Source: a bacterium
GTDB taxonomy: Bacteria > Bacillota > Bacilli > Lactobacillales > Streptococcaceae
DNA: 64,000 bases
Reading direction: 5' to 3'
Assembly (NCBI GenBank): GCA_905221375.1
Contig: CAJNCY010000006.1
Coordinates: forward strand, 1 to 64,000
Under the pieces are notes generated by a model that was not told the origin of the DNA, searched no databases, and saw only the letters and a program-made list of their open reading frames with translations. Below, piece after piece: positions 38,763 through 50,300 of this stretch (positions within the stretch are counted from its first letter, which is position 1; each line of letters begins with the position of its first letter). The translations under genes and the position numbers were made by a program.

Positions 38763-39716
38763 TCACATCCTTTCATTTTCTTTCTTTAATTGATGAGCGA
38801 GATAGAAAATCAAAAGTAGTAAGACCAGACTTGTCATGATAGATCCTTCTATCCCAAAAGATCCACCTGATAGCCAGCCCTGATCGCCTTGTGGTAAAAA
38901 GGTCATCAGCGATGTTCCTGACGGCTGACCGCTAACTAAAATCCCAAAAAGATTGCCCTGAGCGAAATTCCAGGCTCCATGAATACCTGCTACACCCCAA
39001 ACTGTATCTGTTTTGAGGAGGTAAAGTGACATGGCAACTCCAAATAAAAAGAGATTCACTAGAGATAGAGGGGTGAGACCAGAATTTCCCGCATGAAGCA
39101 GGGTAAAGAACAGGCTAGATATAAGAACAGCAAGTTTTAGATTGGTTCTTGAGGCCAATTGAGGAAGGAGCCAAGCACGGGCCACTACTTCTTCTGTTGT
39201 CCCCTGTAAAATCCAAAATGGGATAGTAAAAATGACAAAGGCAAGCGAATAAGGATTCAAGTGAATAGATTCAAAACGATATTGCCCTAAGGCTACTAAA
39301 CCTAACAAGGTCAGAAGAAAAAGTGCCAGGCCTAGACCAAATCCTTTAAGAAGATTGCTGAGGAAATTCTCTCTATAAAATCCTAAAGTTCGAATAGGTC
39401 TTTTCTCAACTTTTCTAGTCCATCTGAACACAGTGTTGAGAACGAAACCAAAGGCCAGCAATTCTAAAATTAAACGAAAGTCACTTGTTTTATCGGTCAA
39501 GCTCTGATGCAAGGTCTGCAAGTAGGTTGCAAGATTTTGACCAGTCTCTCCAAAATTTCTAGCAAGTCCGATGAGAGCTAACAAACTAATACCATACAGA
39601 GTATAAGCCACAAACTCTCCTATGAAGACAAAAGCAAAGGCTAACAAGGGGCTTGTGTAAATGTTTAAACTCATTTTTGAAGCTTGGAAGTCTTTAAAAA
39701 TTCTTTTGTTCTTCAT
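38763..39716 (-). CDS. CPBP family intramembrane glutamic endopeptidase
   Basis: A 317-residue membrane protein with about eight hydrophobic segments and the CPBP/Abi motifs: EEVVARAWL (motif 1, near residue 175), FTLLHAGN (motif 2, near 208) and GIHGAWNFAQG with HxxxN (motif 3, near 245). Related to Rce1 and to bacteriocin self-immunity proteins; the target is unknown. It is a single gene with a promoter near 39740-39760. Confidence 0.83.
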   Translation of the reverse strand: MKNKRIFKDFQASKMSLNIYTSPLLAFAFVFIGEFVAYTLYGISLLALIGLARNFGETGQNLATYLQTLHQSLTDKTSDFRLILELLAFGFVLNTVFRWTRKVEKRPIRTLGFYRENFLSNLLKGFGLGLALFLLTLLGLVALGQYRFESIHLNPYSLAFVIFTIPFWILQGTTEEVVARAWLLPQLASRTNLKLAVLISSLFFTLLHAGNSGLTPLSLVNLFLFGVAMSLYLLKTDTVWGVAGIHGAWNFAQGNLFGILVSGQPSGTSLMTFLPQGDQGWLSGGSFGIEGSIMTSLVLLLLIFYLAHQLKKENERM

Positions 39717-39827
39717 ATCCCTGTCCTCTTTTCTTCTATTATATACTATTATAGCACTTTATAGTAGCAATTCAAGAAAGAAAAGAAAAAATCAATGTTA
39801 TATTTTCTGACACAAAAATATAAAAAT

Positions 39828-39856
39828 TTGCCTTTTTTTAATTTTTCTGATATAAT
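39828..39856 (+). promoter_or_regulatory. glnPQ promoter
   Basis: -35 TTGCCT (39828-39833), 17-bp spacer, extended -10 TGATATAAT ending at 39856, 30 bp before the start codon. Confidence 0.8.
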
Positions 39857-39885
39857 GGGAAAATATTCGGAAAAGGAGACTAAAA

Positions 39886-42051
39886 ATGAAGAAAAAATTT
39901 CTAGCATTTTTGCTAATTTTATTCCCAATTTTCTCATTAGGTATTGCCAAAGCAGAGACGATTAAGATTGTTTCTGATACAGCCTACGCACCTTTTGAGT
40001 TTAAAGATTCAGATCAAACTTATAAAGGAATTGATGTTGACATTATCAACAAAGTCGCTGAGATTAAAGGATGGAACATTCAGATGACTTATCCTGGATT
40101 TGACGCAGCGGTCAATGCGGTTCAAGCTGGTCAAGCTGACGCTATCATGGCAGGGATGACAAAGACGAAAGAACGTGAAAAAGTCTTTACCATGTCTGAT
40201 ACTTACTATGATACAAAAGTTGTCATTGCAACTACAAAAGCACACAAGATTAGCAAGTACGACCAATTAACTGGTAAAACTGTTGGTGTTAAAAACGGAA
40301 CTGCTGCTCAACGTTTTCTTGAAACAATCAAAGATAAATACGGCTTTACTATTAAAACATTTGACACTAGTGATTTGATGAACAACAGCTTGAGTGCTGG
40401 TGCCATCGATGCCATGATGGATGACAAACCTGTTATCGAATATGCCATCAACCAAGGTCAAGACCTCCATATTGAAATGGATGGTGAGGCTGTAGGTAGC
40501 TTTGCTTTCGGTGTTAAAAAAGGAAGCAAATACGAGCACCTAGTCACTGAATTTAACCAAGCCTTGGCTGAAATGAAAAAAGATGGTAGTCTTGATAAAA
40601 TCATCAAGAAATGGACTGCTTCATCATCTTCAGCAGTACCAACCACAACTACTCTTGCAGGCTTAAAAGCTATTCCTGTTAAAGCTAAATACATCATTGC
40701 CAGCGATTCTTCTTTTGCACCTTTTGTTTTCCAAAATTCAAGCAACCAATACACTGGTATTGATATGGAATTGATTAAGGCCATCGCTAAAGACCAAGGT
40801 TTTGAAATTGAAATTACCAATCCTGGTTTTGATGCCGCTATCAGTGCTGTTCAAGCTGGTCAAGCTGATGGTATCATTGCTGGTATGTCTGTCACAGATG
40901 CTCGTAAGGCAACTTTTGACTTCTCAGAATCATACTACACCGCTAATACTATCCTTGGTGTCAAAGAATCAAGTACTATTGCTTCTTATGAAGATTTGAA
41001 AGGAAAGACAGTCGGTGTTAAAAACGGAACTGCTTCTCAAACCTTCCTAACAGAAAATCAAAGCAAATACGGTTACAAAATCAAAACCTTCGCTGATGGT
41101 TCATCAATGTATGACAGTTTAAATACTGGTGCCATTGATGCCGTTATGGATGATGAGCCTGTTCTCAAATATTCTATCAGCCAAGGACAAAAATTGAAAA
41201 CACCAATCGCTGGAACTCCAATCGGTGAAACAGCCTTTGCTGTTAAAAAAGGAGCAAATCCAGAATTGATTGAAATGTTCAATAACGGACTTGCAAACCT
41301 TAAAGCAAACGGTGAATTCCAAAAGATTCTTGATAAATACCTAGCTAGCGAATCTTCAACTGCTTCAACAAGCACTGTTGACGAAACTACAATCTGGGGC
41401 TTGCTTCAAAACAACTACAAACAACTCCTTAGCGGTCTTGGAATCACTCTTGCTCTAGCTCTTATCTCATTTGCTATTGCCATTGTCATCGGGATTATCT
41501 TCGGTATGTTTAGCGTTAGCCCATACAAATCTCTTCGTGTGATCTCTGAGATTTTCGTTGACGTTATTCGTGGTATTCCATTGATGATTCTTGCAGCTTT
41601 CATCTTCTGGGGAATTCCAAACTTCATCGAGTCTATCACAGGCCAACAAAGTCCAATTAACGATTTTGTAGCTGGTACTATTGCCCTATCGCTCAATGCA
41701 GCTGCTTATATCGCTGAAATCGTTCGTGGTGGTATTCAGGCCGTTCCAGTTGGACAAATGGAAGCCAGCCGAAGCTTGGGTATCTCTTATGGAAAAACCA
41801 TGCGTAAGATTATCTTGCCACAAGCAACTAAATTGATGTTGCCAAACTTTGTTAACCAATTCGTTATCGCTCTTAAAGATACAACTATCGTATCTGCTAT
41901 CGGTTTGGTTGAACTCTTCCAAACTGGTAAGATTATCATTGCCCGTAACTACCAAAGTTTCAAGATGTATGCAATCCTTGCTATCTTCTATCTTGTAATT
42001 ATCACACTTTTGACTAAACTAGCGAAACGCTTAGAAAAGAGGATTCGTTAA
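39886..42051 (+). CDS. Glutamine ABC transporter, fused tandem binding domains and permease
   Basis: A 721-residue fusion. A signal peptide (1-24) is followed by two homologous substrate-binding domains (about 25-255 and 275-505, each with a [18 protein letters not shown] or [22 protein letters not shown] start and a NPGFDAA or YPGFDAA repeat), then a permease domain with about five transmembrane segments (from about 520, [12 protein letters not shown]) and the EAA-loop region [18 protein letters not shown]. This is the GlnPQ type of importer for glutamine and asparagine. Each subunit offers two binding domains per transporter half. glnQ follows with a 1-base overlap. Confidence 0.92.
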   Translation: MKKKFLAFLLILFPIFSLGIAKAETIKIVSDTAYAPFEFKDSDQTYKGIDVDIINKVAEIKGWNIQMTYPGFDAAVNAVQAGQADAIMAGMTKTKEREKVFTMSDTYYDTKVVIATTKAHKISKYDQLTGKTVGVKNGTAAQRFLETIKDKYGFTIKTFDTSDLMNNSLSAGAIDAMMDDKPVIEYAINQGQDLHIEMDGEAVGSFAFGVKKGSKYEHLVTEFNQALAEMKKDGSLDKIIKKWTASSSSAVPTTTTLAGLKAIPVKAKYIIASDSSFAPFVFQNSSNQYTGIDMELIKAIAKDQGFEIEITNPGFDAAISAVQAGQADGIIAGMSVTDARKATFDFSESYYTANTILGVKESSTIASYEDLKGKTVGVKNGTASQTFLTENQSKYGYKIKTFADGSSMYDSLNTGAIDAVMDDEPVLKYSISQGQKLKTPIAGTPIGETAFAVKKGANPELIEMFNNGLANLKANGEFQKILDKYLASESSTASTSTVDETTIWGLLQNNYKQLLSGLGITLALALISFAIAIVIGIIFGMFSVSPYKSLRVISEIFVDVIRGIPLMILAAFIFWGIPNFIESITGQQSPINDFVAGTIALSLNAAAYIAEIVRGGIQAVPVGQMEASRSLGISYGKTMRKIILPQATKLMLPNFVNQFVIALKDTTIVSAIGLVELFQTGKIIIARNYQSFKMYAILAIFYLVIITLLTKLAKRLEKRIR

Positions 42052-42791
42052 TGGCAAAATTAAAAATTGATGTAAATGATTTACACAAAAGCTACGGAAA
42101 AAATGAAGTTTTAAAAGGAATCACAACTAAGTTCTATGAAGGAGATGTTGTTTGTATCATCGGTCCTTCAGGTTCTGGTAAATCAACCTTCCTTCGTAGC
42201 CTTAATCTTCTAGAAGAAGTTACGAGCGGTCACATCACTGTGAACGGTTATGACTTAACTGAAAAAACAACTAACGTTGACCACGTCCGTGAAAATATCG
42301 GGATGGTGTTCCAACACTTCAACCTCTTCCCACACATGTCTGTTTTGGACAACATCACCTTTGCTCCTATTGAGCACAAGTTGATGACTAAGGAAGAAGC
42401 TGAGAAATTGGGAATGGAATTACTTGAAAAGGTTGGCTTAGCAGATAAAGCTAATGCCAACCCAGATAGCCTATCAGGTGGTCAAAAACAACGTGTGGCC
42501 ATTGCTCGTGGTCTAGCAATGAATCCAGATATCATGCTCTTTGATGAGCCAACTTCTGCCCTTGACCCTGAGATGGTTGGAGACGTACTTAACGTTATGA
42601 AGGAATTGGCTGAGCAAGGCATGACCATGATTATCGTAACCCATGAGATGGGATTTGCTCGTCAGGTTGCCAACCGCGTTATCTTTACTGCAGATGGTGA
42701 GTTCCTTGAAGACGGAACACCTGACCAAATCTTTGATAACCCACAACACCCTCGTCTGAAAGAGTTCTTGGACAAGGTCTTAAACGTTTAA
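42051..42791 (+). CDS. glnQ: Glutamine ABC transporter ATP-binding protein
   Basis: A 246-residue ATPase subunit. Walker [10 protein letters not shown] (about 37-45), signature [14 protein letters not shown] (about 141), Walker [15 protein letters not shown] and H-loop [10 protein letters not shown] are present. It overlaps the permease gene by 1 bp (TAATG), and forms GlnPQ with it. Ends at the terminator at 42796-42826. Confidence 0.96.
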   Translation: MAKLKIDVNDLHKSYGKNEVLKGITTKFYEGDVVCIIGPSGSGKSTFLRSLNLLEEVTSGHITVNGYDLTEKTTNVDHVRENIGMVFQHFNLFPHMSVLDNITFAPIEHKLMTKEEAEKLGMELLEKVGLADKANANPDSLSGGQKQRVAIARGLAMNPDIMLFDEPTSALDPEMVGDVLNVMKELAEQGMTMIIVTHEMGFARQVANRVIFTADGEFLEDGTPDQIFDNPQHPRLKEFLDKVLNV

Positions 42792-42795
42792 ACTC

Positions 42796-42826
42796 AAACT
42801 GTAAGGATTTCCTTGCAGTTTTTTTC
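42796..42826 (+). terminator. glnPQ terminator
   Basis: AAACTGTAAGGA (42796-42807) pairs with TCCTTGCAGTTT with one internal mismatch, followed by five T. Confidence 0.8.
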
Positions 42827-42844
42827 TATCTCGTATTGGATTTT

Positions 42845-42872
42845 TTGATTTTTCGGAAAATTATGTTAGAAT
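42845..42872 (+). promoter_or_regulatory. zwf promoter
   Basis: -35 TTGATT (42845-42850), 16-bp spacer, extended -10 TGTTAGAAT ending at 42872. The leader has a CCTAG/CTAGG hairpin. Confidence 0.6.
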
Positions 42873-42941
42873 TAAGTTTATGAAATGAGATTTCCTCATA
42901 CCTAGCAAGACTAGGAATAAAAATAGAAATTAGGTAGCTAG

Positions 42942-44429
42942 ATGTCATCTAAGGTTATTGTTACAATTTTCGGTGCGAGTGGAGACCTGGCTAAACGCAA
43001 GCTCTACCCTTCCCTATTTAGACTATATAAATCCGGCAATCTTTCCGAACACTTTGCCGTTATTGGAACTGCTCGTCGTCCTTGGAGCAAGGAATATTTT
43101 GAATCTGTTGTAGTCGAATCTATCCTTGATTTGGCAGATAGTACCGAACAAGCTCAGGAGTTCGCTAGCCACTTCTACTATCAAAGCCATGATGTCAATG
43201 ATACAGAACACTACATTGCTTTGCGTCAATTACAGGCTGAACTAAATGACAAGTACCAAGCTGAACACAACAAACTCTTCTTCTTGTCTATGGCACCTCA
43301 GTTCTTTGGAACCATTGCCAAACACCTCAAGTCTGAAAACATTGTAGATGGTAAAGGTTTTGAACGCCTAATCGTTGAGAAGCCATTTGGTACAGATTAC
43401 GCAACTGCAAGCAAGTTGAATGACGAACTTCTAGCGACATTTAACGAAGAACAAATTTTCCGTATTGACCATTATCTTGGTAAAGAAATGATCCAAAGTA
43501 TCTTTGCAGTTCGCTTTGCAAACCTGATTTTTGAAAATGTTTGGAACAAGGACTTTATCGACAATGTTCAAATTACCTTTGCAGAGCGCTTGGGTGTAGA
43601 AGAACGTGGTGGCTACTATGACCAATCTGGTGCCCTCCGCGACATGGTACAAAACCATACACTACAACTTCTTTCTCTCCTTGCCATGGACAAGCCAGCA
43701 AGCTTCACAAAAGACGAGATTCGTGCTGAAAAGATTAAGGTCTTTAAAAACCTCTATCATCCAACAGATGAAGAGCTTAAAGAATACTTTATCCGTGGTC
43801 AATACCGTTCAGGTAAGATTGATGGCATGAAATATATCTCTTATCGTAGCGAGCCAAATGTGAATCCAGAATCAACAACTGAAACCTTCGCATCTGGTGC
43901 CTTCTTTGTAGATAGCGATCGATTCCGTGGTGTTCCTTTCTTCTTCCGTACTGGTAAACGTCTGACTGAAAAAGGAACTCATGTCAACATCGTCTTTAAA
44001 CAAATGGACTCTATCTTTGGTGAGCCACTTGCTCCAAATATTTTGACCATCTATATCCAACCAACAGAAGGATTCTCTCTTAGCCTAAATGGAAAGCAGG
44101 TAGGAGAAGAATTCAACTTAGCTCCGAACTCACTGGATTACCGTACAGATGCGACCGCAACTGGTGCCTCTCCAGAACCATACGAAAAATTGATTTATGA
44201 TGTCCTAAACAACAACTCAACTAACTTTAGCCACTGGGATGAAGTTGGCGCGTCATGGAAATTGATTGACCGTATCGAAGAACTCTGGGCTGAAAATGGT
44301 GCCCCACTCCATGACTATAAAGCTGGAAGCATGGGACCTCAAGCAAGCTTTAACTTACTTGAAAAATTCGGTGCCAAATGGACTTGGCAACCAGATATCG
44401 CCTATCGTCAAGATGGTCGTTTAGAATAA
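42942..44429 (+). CDS. zwf: Glucose-6-phosphate 1-dehydrogenase
   Basis: A 495-residue enzyme oxidising glucose 6-phosphate to 6-phosphogluconolactone and producing NADPH, first step of the pentose phosphate pathway. N-terminal FGASGDLAKRK (about 10-20) Rossmann motif, EKPFGTD, and the active-site RIDHYLGKE (about 176) with catalytic His. Complete. It makes ribose 5-phosphate available to prs and NADPH made from nadK product. Confidence 0.97.
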   Translation: MSSKVIVTIFGASGDLAKRKLYPSLFRLYKSGNLSEHFAVIGTARRPWSKEYFESVVVESILDLADSTEQAQEFASHFYYQSHDVNDTEHYIALRQLQAELNDKYQAEHNKLFFLSMAPQFFGTIAKHLKSENIVDGKGFERLIVEKPFGTDYATASKLNDELLATFNEEQIFRIDHYLGKEMIQSIFAVRFANLIFENVWNKDFIDNVQITFAERLGVEERGGYYDQSGALRDMVQNHTLQLLSLLAMDKPASFTKDEIRAEKIKVFKNLYHPTDEELKEYFIRGQYRSGKIDGMKYISYRSEPNVNPESTTETFASGAFFVDSDRFRGVPFFFRTGKRLTEKGTHVNIVFKQMDSIFGEPLAPNILTIYIQPTEGFSLSLNGKQVGEEFNLAPNSLDYRTDATATGASPEPYEKLIYDVLNNNSTNFSHWDEVGASWKLIDRIEELWAENGAPLHDYKAGSMGPQASFNLLEKFGAKWTWQPDIAYRQDGRLE

Positions 44430-44430
44430 A

Positions 44431-44465
44431 AAAATTTCCTGCAAGATAACCTTGCAGGATTTTTA
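44431..44465. terminator. Bidirectional terminator between zwf and ftsY
   Basis: TCCTGCAAG (44437-44445) pairs with CTTGCAGGA (44451-44459) with A-rich and T-rich flanks, between convergent genes. Confidence 0.85.
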
Positions 44466-44472
44466 CTTCTGA

Positions 44473-45762
44473 TTAGATTAAACCTTCTAAGAGACCCTTC
44501 ATAAAGTTTTCTGAGTTAAATTCTCCAATATCATCGATTTTTTCACCAAAACCAATCAATTTTACAGGAATATTGAGTTCTTCTCGGATGGCTAAAACCA
44601 CACCACCTCGGGCAGTTCCATCAATCTTAGTCAAGACAATTCCCGTTAAAGGTGTGATTTTCGAAAATTCTTTAGCCTGCACCAGGGCATTTTGACCAGT
44701 TGATGCATCAAGTGCCAAGAAGGTTTCATGCGGAGCTTCTGGAACAACACGTTTGATGATACGACCAATCTTCTCCAACTCAGCCATAAGGTTATCCTTA
44801 TTTTGCAGACGACCAGCTGTGTCAATCATAAGAATGTCGATACCTTCAGAAACGGCACGTTCCATACCATCAAAGACTACACTAGCTGGGTCAGCTTTTT
44901 CAGGTCCAGTCACTACTGGAACGTCCACACGACGACCCCATTCAGCTAGCTGGGCTACTGCCCCTGCGCGGAAGGTATCTGCCGCAACCAACATGACCTT
45001 CTTACCTGCTTGTTTGTAGCGGTGAGCTAGTTTCCCGATAGAAGTTGTTTTCCCAACACCATTCACACCAACAAAGAGCATGACTGTCAAGCCATCTTGG
45101 AAGTGGATTCTTTCATCGTAGTTGCCACCTTTTTCATAAAGCTCAACCAATTTCTCAATGATGACACGGCGAAGGGCATCAGGTTTCTTGGCGTTTTCAA
45201 GCTTGGCTTCGTAGCGTAACTCCTCTGTTAAGTTAGAAGCGACCTGTACACCAACGTCACTCATGATCAGTAATTCTTCCAGTTCCTCGAAGAATTCTTC
45301 ATCGACAGAGCGGAAATTAGCAAAGAAGGCGTTCAAGCGAGCTCCGAAGCCTGTACGAGTTTTCTTAAGACTACGGTCATATTTTTCCTGAACAGTCTCT
45401 TCTACTTGAGTCATTTCTGGTTCAAGCACTTCAGAACTATTTTCTTCTACAGTCTCTAGGAGCTCAGTATTCTCTTCCTCTGTGACTTCTTCTGAGTTTG
45501 GAAATTCTTCTATTTCTTCTTGAGAAACTTCTACAGTTGGCTCTGAATCCTGACTCTCTTCAACTGTGTCTTGATTTTCCTCTTCTTCAAACACAGCTTC
45601 TTCAGAACTTTCAACCTCTGCTTCTTCTTGAGAAAGTTCCTCAGCTTCTGTTAAGGCAGACTCAACATCTTCAGATAAATCAAGATTTTCCAGAGCTTCT
45701 TTTACAACTTCTTCGATTTTAGGTTCTTCTTTTTTTCCGAATAGACGGTCAAATAATCCCAT
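44473..45762 (-). CDS. ftsY: Signal recognition particle receptor FtsY
   Basis: A 429-residue SRP GTPase that docks the SRP-ribosome complex at the membrane. Residues 1-130 are an acidic Glu-rich linker (the A domain) with an amphipathic MGLFDRLFGKKEE start. The NG domain follows: G1 GVNGVGKTTS (about 238), DTFRAGAVAQL, IDTAGRLQ, and TKIDGTARGG. Last gene of the rnc-smc-HAD-HAD-ftsY group; ends at the zwf-side terminator. Confidence 0.96.
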   Translation of the reverse strand: MGLFDRLFGKKEEPKIEEVVKEALENLDLSEDVESALTEAEELSQEEAEVESSEEAVFEEEENQDTVEESQDSEPTVEVSQEEIEEFPNSEEVTEEENTELLETVEENSSEVLEPEMTQVEETVQEKYDRSLKKTRTGFGARLNAFFANFRSVDEEFFEELEELLIMSDVGVQVASNLTEELRYEAKLENAKKPDALRRVIIEKLVELYEKGGNYDERIHFQDGLTVMLFVGVNGVGKTTSIGKLAHRYKQAGKKVMLVAADTFRAGAVAQLAEWGRRVDVPVVTGPEKADPASVVFDGMERAVSEGIDILMIDTAGRLQNKDNLMAELEKIGRIIKRVVPEAPHETFLALDASTGQNALVQAKEFSKITPLTGIVLTKIDGTARGGVVLAIREELNIPVKLIGFGEKIDDIGEFNSENFMKGLLEGLI

Positions 45763-45765
45763 ATC

Positions 45766-46584
45766 TTAGTTCTCCTTTAGCACATATTCTTCGATTGCCC
45801 AGGCGACAGCCTCTTCATCATTGGTCATTGGCGTCACTACATTTGCGACTGCCTTGACTTCAGGAACAGCGTTTTGCATGGCAACACCGAGTCCTGCCCA
45901 TTCAATCATAGAAAGGTCATTGGCCTCGTCACCACAGGCCATCACTTGGCTTTGGTCAATTCCCAGATGGCTGATTAGTTTAGCCAAACCTGTTGCTTTG
46001 TGTACATTCTTTGGTGACCACTCTAGCAACATTTCACGTGATTTAAAGATTTCATATTGGTCAAACAATTCAGGCGAAATCTTCTGAATGGCTGCATCCA
46101 AGGGTTCTTGAGCAAAAGCAGTCACGCATTTATTGTAGGTCATTTGACTAGACAGGTCTTCAAAGTCAACTGGTACAAAAGTTAAAGCTGGATTGAATTT
46201 GGCATAAAGACTTTCTTGGTCTGATTGGATTTGATAAACAGTTCCTTCTGAGATAGCGTCAAGAGGCAGTGATAATTTCTCTGTTTCCTCATACAAGCGT
46301 GCCACATCATCATATGAAAAGACTGTCTTATCAAGGATTTCACCTGTATTTTTCTGAACCAAACCACCATTAAAAGTAATGGTATACTCATCTTCGTGGC
46401 CGTCAGTCCCTAGCTCATGGAGAAAGAAATCCATAGCTTTTAAGGGACGACCCGTTGTCAATACGACCTTGATACCACGATCACGCGCAGCTTTCAAGGT
46501 TGCCTTGGTCCGATCCGTCAGCCTTTTATCAGTAGTCAGCAAGGTCCCGTCCAAGTCCAATGCAATCAATTTTATATCTGCCAT
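45766..46584 (-). CDS. Cof-type HAD-IIB hydrolase
   Basis: A 272-residue HAD superfamily phosphatase of the Cof/YbiV type. The DLDGTLL motif I with nucleophile Asp (about residue 9) and C-terminal GDEANDLSMIEWAG motif IV are present, with a large cap domain between. Sugar phosphate and nucleotide phosphatase functions are known in relatives; substrate not predictable. It is one of two tandem HAD genes between smc and ftsY and starts 1 bp overlapping the other. Confidence 0.85.
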   Translation of the reverse strand: MADIKLIALDLDGTLLTTDKRLTDRTKATLKAARDRGIKVVLTTGRPLKAMDFFLHELGTDGHEDEYTITFNGGLVQKNTGEILDKTVFSYDDVARLYEETEKLSLPLDAISEGTVYQIQSDQESLYAKFNPALTFVPVDFEDLSSQMTYNKCVTAFAQEPLDAAIQKISPELFDQYEIFKSREMLLEWSPKNVHKATGLAKLISHLGIDQSQVMACGDEANDLSMIEWAGLGVAMQNAVPEVKAVANVVTPMTNDEEAVAWAIEEYVLKEN

Positions 46585-47378
46585 TATAAGCCCTCCATAT
46601 AAGCTATAACCGACTGGTCTTTATGGTGACCAATCACAGTATCTGCTAATTCTAAAATCTCTGGTCGTGCATTCTCAGGAGCTACAGGATGTCCCACAAC
46701 CTGCATCATGTGCAAGTCATTCAGATTGTCTCCAAAAGCCATGACCTGATCCATGGTGATACCAAGTTTTTTAGCTAATTCAACAATGGCCACTCCCTTA
46801 TCGACATAGTCCAGAACAATATCAATAGATTCAAAGCCAGTTGTCATGGCCTTAACACCAGGAACGTTTTCATTTACCCAAGCTTCTCCAGCTTCTAGAG
46901 TTTCTTCTGTGAAGTTGGTTGTAAATTTGAAAATATCATCTGTAATATCTTCCAAACTCGCTACTTTTTGGATATTTTCATTATAATGCTGGCTCTCTTT
47001 CAAATAGGTCTCATCAACCGTATCTAGCACATAAGAACCCTTCTTACCCGTCAAGAGCAGTTTATTGATATCTACATAAGGTGACATTTTCAGCTTTTCA
47101 AAAGTTGCTAGATAAAACTCACGAGACATGGTCGCTTCATACAAGTCCTGACCTTGATATTCGACCAAACTGCCATTTTCCGCGATGAAAATAATGTTAT
47201 CACGAACATCAGAAAATAATTTTTCTAAGGATAGAAATCCTCGACCCGAAGCTACCGCAAAGTAAATCCCTTTTTCCTTGTAGGAAACCAAGAGAGACTT
47301 GAGGCGCTCCATATCAAAGCGTCCATTCTCATCTAGGAAGGTTCCGTCCATATCCGTTGCTACTAGTTTAATTGTCAT
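46584..47378 (-). CDS. Cof-type HAD-IIB hydrolase (second copy)
   Basis: A 264-residue Cof-type HAD phosphatase. Motif I ATDMDGTFLDENG (about 6-18), motif II (SGR), and motif IV GDNLNDLHM (about 213) are present. Tandem with the other HAD gene but divergent in sequence, so probably an old duplication. It overlaps the end of smc by 4 bp. Confidence 0.85.
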   Translation of the reverse strand: MTIKLVATDMDGTFLDENGRFDMERLKSLLVSYKEKGIYFAVASGRGFLSLEKLFSDVRDNIIFIAENGSLVEYQGQDLYEATMSREFYLATFEKLKMSPYVDINKLLLTGKKGSYVLDTVDETYLKESQHYNENIQKVASLEDITDDIFKFTTNFTEETLEAGEAWVNENVPGVKAMTTGFESIDIVLDYVDKGVAIVELAKKLGITMDQVMAFGDNLNDLHMMQVVGHPVAPENARPEILELADTVIGHHKDQSVIAYMEGL

Positions 47379-50300
47379 CCTTCAATACTTTCTAAATCTT
47401 TTAACTTAACTGAAACAATCTTTGAAACACCCGATTCTTGCATGGTCACTCCATAGATGGAATCGGCCGCTGCCATAGTTCCCTTACGGTGGGTTACGAC
47501 GATGAACTGGCTGTCCTTGTCAAAGCGGTTGAGGTAATCCCCGAAACGCTTAACATTAGCTTCGTCCAGCGCAGCCTCTACCTCATCCAAAATAACAAAT
47601 GGGATAGTCTTAACACGGATAATGGAGAAGAGCAAGGCAAGAGCCGATAGGGCTTTTTCCCCACCACTCATAAGGTTTAGAGACTGAATTTTCTTACCTG
47701 GCGGTTGGACAGAAATCTCAACCCCAGCTGTCAGCAGGTCTCCCTCAGTCAAGATTAAGTCTGCCTGACCCCCACCAAACATCTGCTTGAAGGTCACTTT
47801 AAAGGACTCACGAATAGCTTCAAAGGTTGATTTAAAGCGTTCCTTGACCTCATCATTCATTTCTGTAATAGTTTCAAGGAGCAGGTTTTTCGCTGACAAA
47901 ATATCGTCTCGTTGGCTATTTAGGAAATCCAAACGGTTGTGGACTTCTTCGTACTGGTCAATAGCTTCCAAATTGACAGGACCCAGTGAGCGAATAGCCT
48001 TCTCTAAATCCTGCACCTCTTGCTCTGCCAGATTGAGGTTTTCCAACTCATGTGCTTTTTCTAGAGCCTCAGTATAGCTAATCTGATACTGGTCTGTCAA
48101 TTGACTTTGTAGATGGCGCAAGCGCTCGCTGACCTTTTCTTTCTTGGCTTCAGCACGTGTTTGCTTGCGAATCCATTCCTCATTCTGCTGGCGAGCCTGA
48201 TCCAAATGACTAGCAATATCATCCAGTTGACCTTCAATATCATCCAACTCAAACTGCTTGCGAATCAAACCTTGTTGGAGATTTGTTTTCTGGTTTTTGG
48301 CTTCTTCAGCCTGTTGACTGAGCAATTCTGTATCAACCTTCTCAAGATTGTCAACCTTTTCTTGAAGAAGGCGCTGGATTTCTTCTTGTTCGATATCTAA
48401 ATTGTCTAATTCCTTGCCTAAACGCTCAATATCAGCTACTTCATAACGCTTTTGCCCTTGCAGTTCTGTCTTAAGTAAACGAGCTTGTGCTACTTGTTCC
48501 TGCAAGTTTTGATAACGTTCTTGGATGGCGTTTTTATTAGACTTAATCTCTTCAATCTCAGCTTCCAGATTTTGCTTGTCACTGGCGATAGTAGCAAGGC
48601 ACTCTTGACATTTTTCCTTATCTGCTTGCCAATCTCCATCAGAAAGACGATTTAATTCCTCTTCTCGAAGTTTCCAAAGAGTTTCCAGTTCCTCAACTTG
48701 CTGACTGGTCTGCTGATAAGCGAGGGACAAGCCTTGCTCCTGAATACGAGCCTGCTCCCCCTGAGACTTGATGGCTTCTAATCTTTCTGTCAATCTAGCC
48801 ATCTCATCTTGCAAGGTCTTAAAAGTCGCCTCTTCTGAACGCAAGCTTGCTTCTTCTTCAACAATTTCTTTTTGTAATTGCTCCAGCTCTGGCTTGATAA
48901 AAATACTGTTATTCTGGCGATTGGCTCCACCTGCATAGGAACCACCTGTACGCAACTCTGTCCCATCCAATGTCACCATACGAACCTGATAACGAACTTG
49001 TCGAGCAGCCGCACGCGCATGTTCTACTGTATCAAAAATCGCTGTCGTGGCTAGCAAGTTCTTGAAAATGGCTTCCAGTCTAGTATCGAATATCACCAAC
49101 TCATCTGCCATGCCCAGAAATCCTGAACTTGCAGCAATAGTATCTTGGTTCTGACTAGAAATCGTACGCGCCTTGATAGTCGTTAAAGGAAGGAAGGTCG
49201 CGCGACCGGCTCTGTTTCGTTTAAGGAAATCAATAGCTTTAGTTGCCGACTCTTCATCTTCTACGATGATATGCTGGCTACTTGCCCCTAAGGCAATCTC
49301 CAGAGCAGTTTGATAATGCACATCAAAAGTCAGGTGCTCACTGACTGCACCAATAATCCCACCAAGGCGATCTTTTTCTTGGAGAACACTCTTAACACCT
49401 GCATAAAAGTTACTATGATTTCTCAGGATATTTTCCAAACTCTGAGCTCTGGCCTGCTTATTTTTGAGATTATCCAGACGGTCAAAGAGTTGACTTTGTT
49501 GAACTTGATAGGAAGTTTTCTGTTCCTCTTGCTCCTTAGCAATAGCTTGGTAGTCGGCCAATAATTTTTGAACCTGTTCCTTAGCAGTTTCAAGCTCTGC
49601 CTTTTGCTGACTAGCCTTCTCTTTAGCTGTAGCCAGCTGTTCTTTCAGCTTTTCTAATTGATCTGCTTGTTTTTGAGAAAGTTGACGACTGTTCTCCAGT
49701 TCATTCTCGATACGGGTCAACTGGTTTGAGACATCGGCTTCTTCTTGTAAAAGGGCTACAAAGCGCTCACGTAAGAGCTCAATTATCTGATCAGGATCAT
49801 CTGAAAAAGCCAGTAATTCAGCTTCTAAACGATTGAGTTTTTGATTATTTTGGACTAGATTTTCCTCTAAGAGTTCTAAAGAGCTTTCCTTATCAGATTT
49901 TTCTCTGCTGAGTGAATTTCTCTTATCCTCCAAAGCAGCCAAACGAGCTTGTGCTTCCTGTTGATTCAGGGCTACTTGCTCAGATTCTAATTTCGATAGG
50001 GCTAATTTTCTCTCTAAATCACTAATCAGACTGGTCAAATCCATCAAACTGCCTTGGTCTTTGGCCATTTCAGCCTGTAAATCTTGGCGTTGCTTTTTAA
50101 GAGTTTGATTTTCCTCTTCTAATTTTTCACGCTTTTGGTAATAACTAGTCAAGAGTTCCTGAACCTGAGCCAACTCTTCTTCTGTAGACTCTAGTTCAGC
50201 CTTATTTTCCTTGATTTGAGCAACCAGCACGTCTAAATAAATAGCCTTGCGTTGACCATCCAAATCTAGAAACTTACGAGCATTCTCAGCTTGTTTCTCA

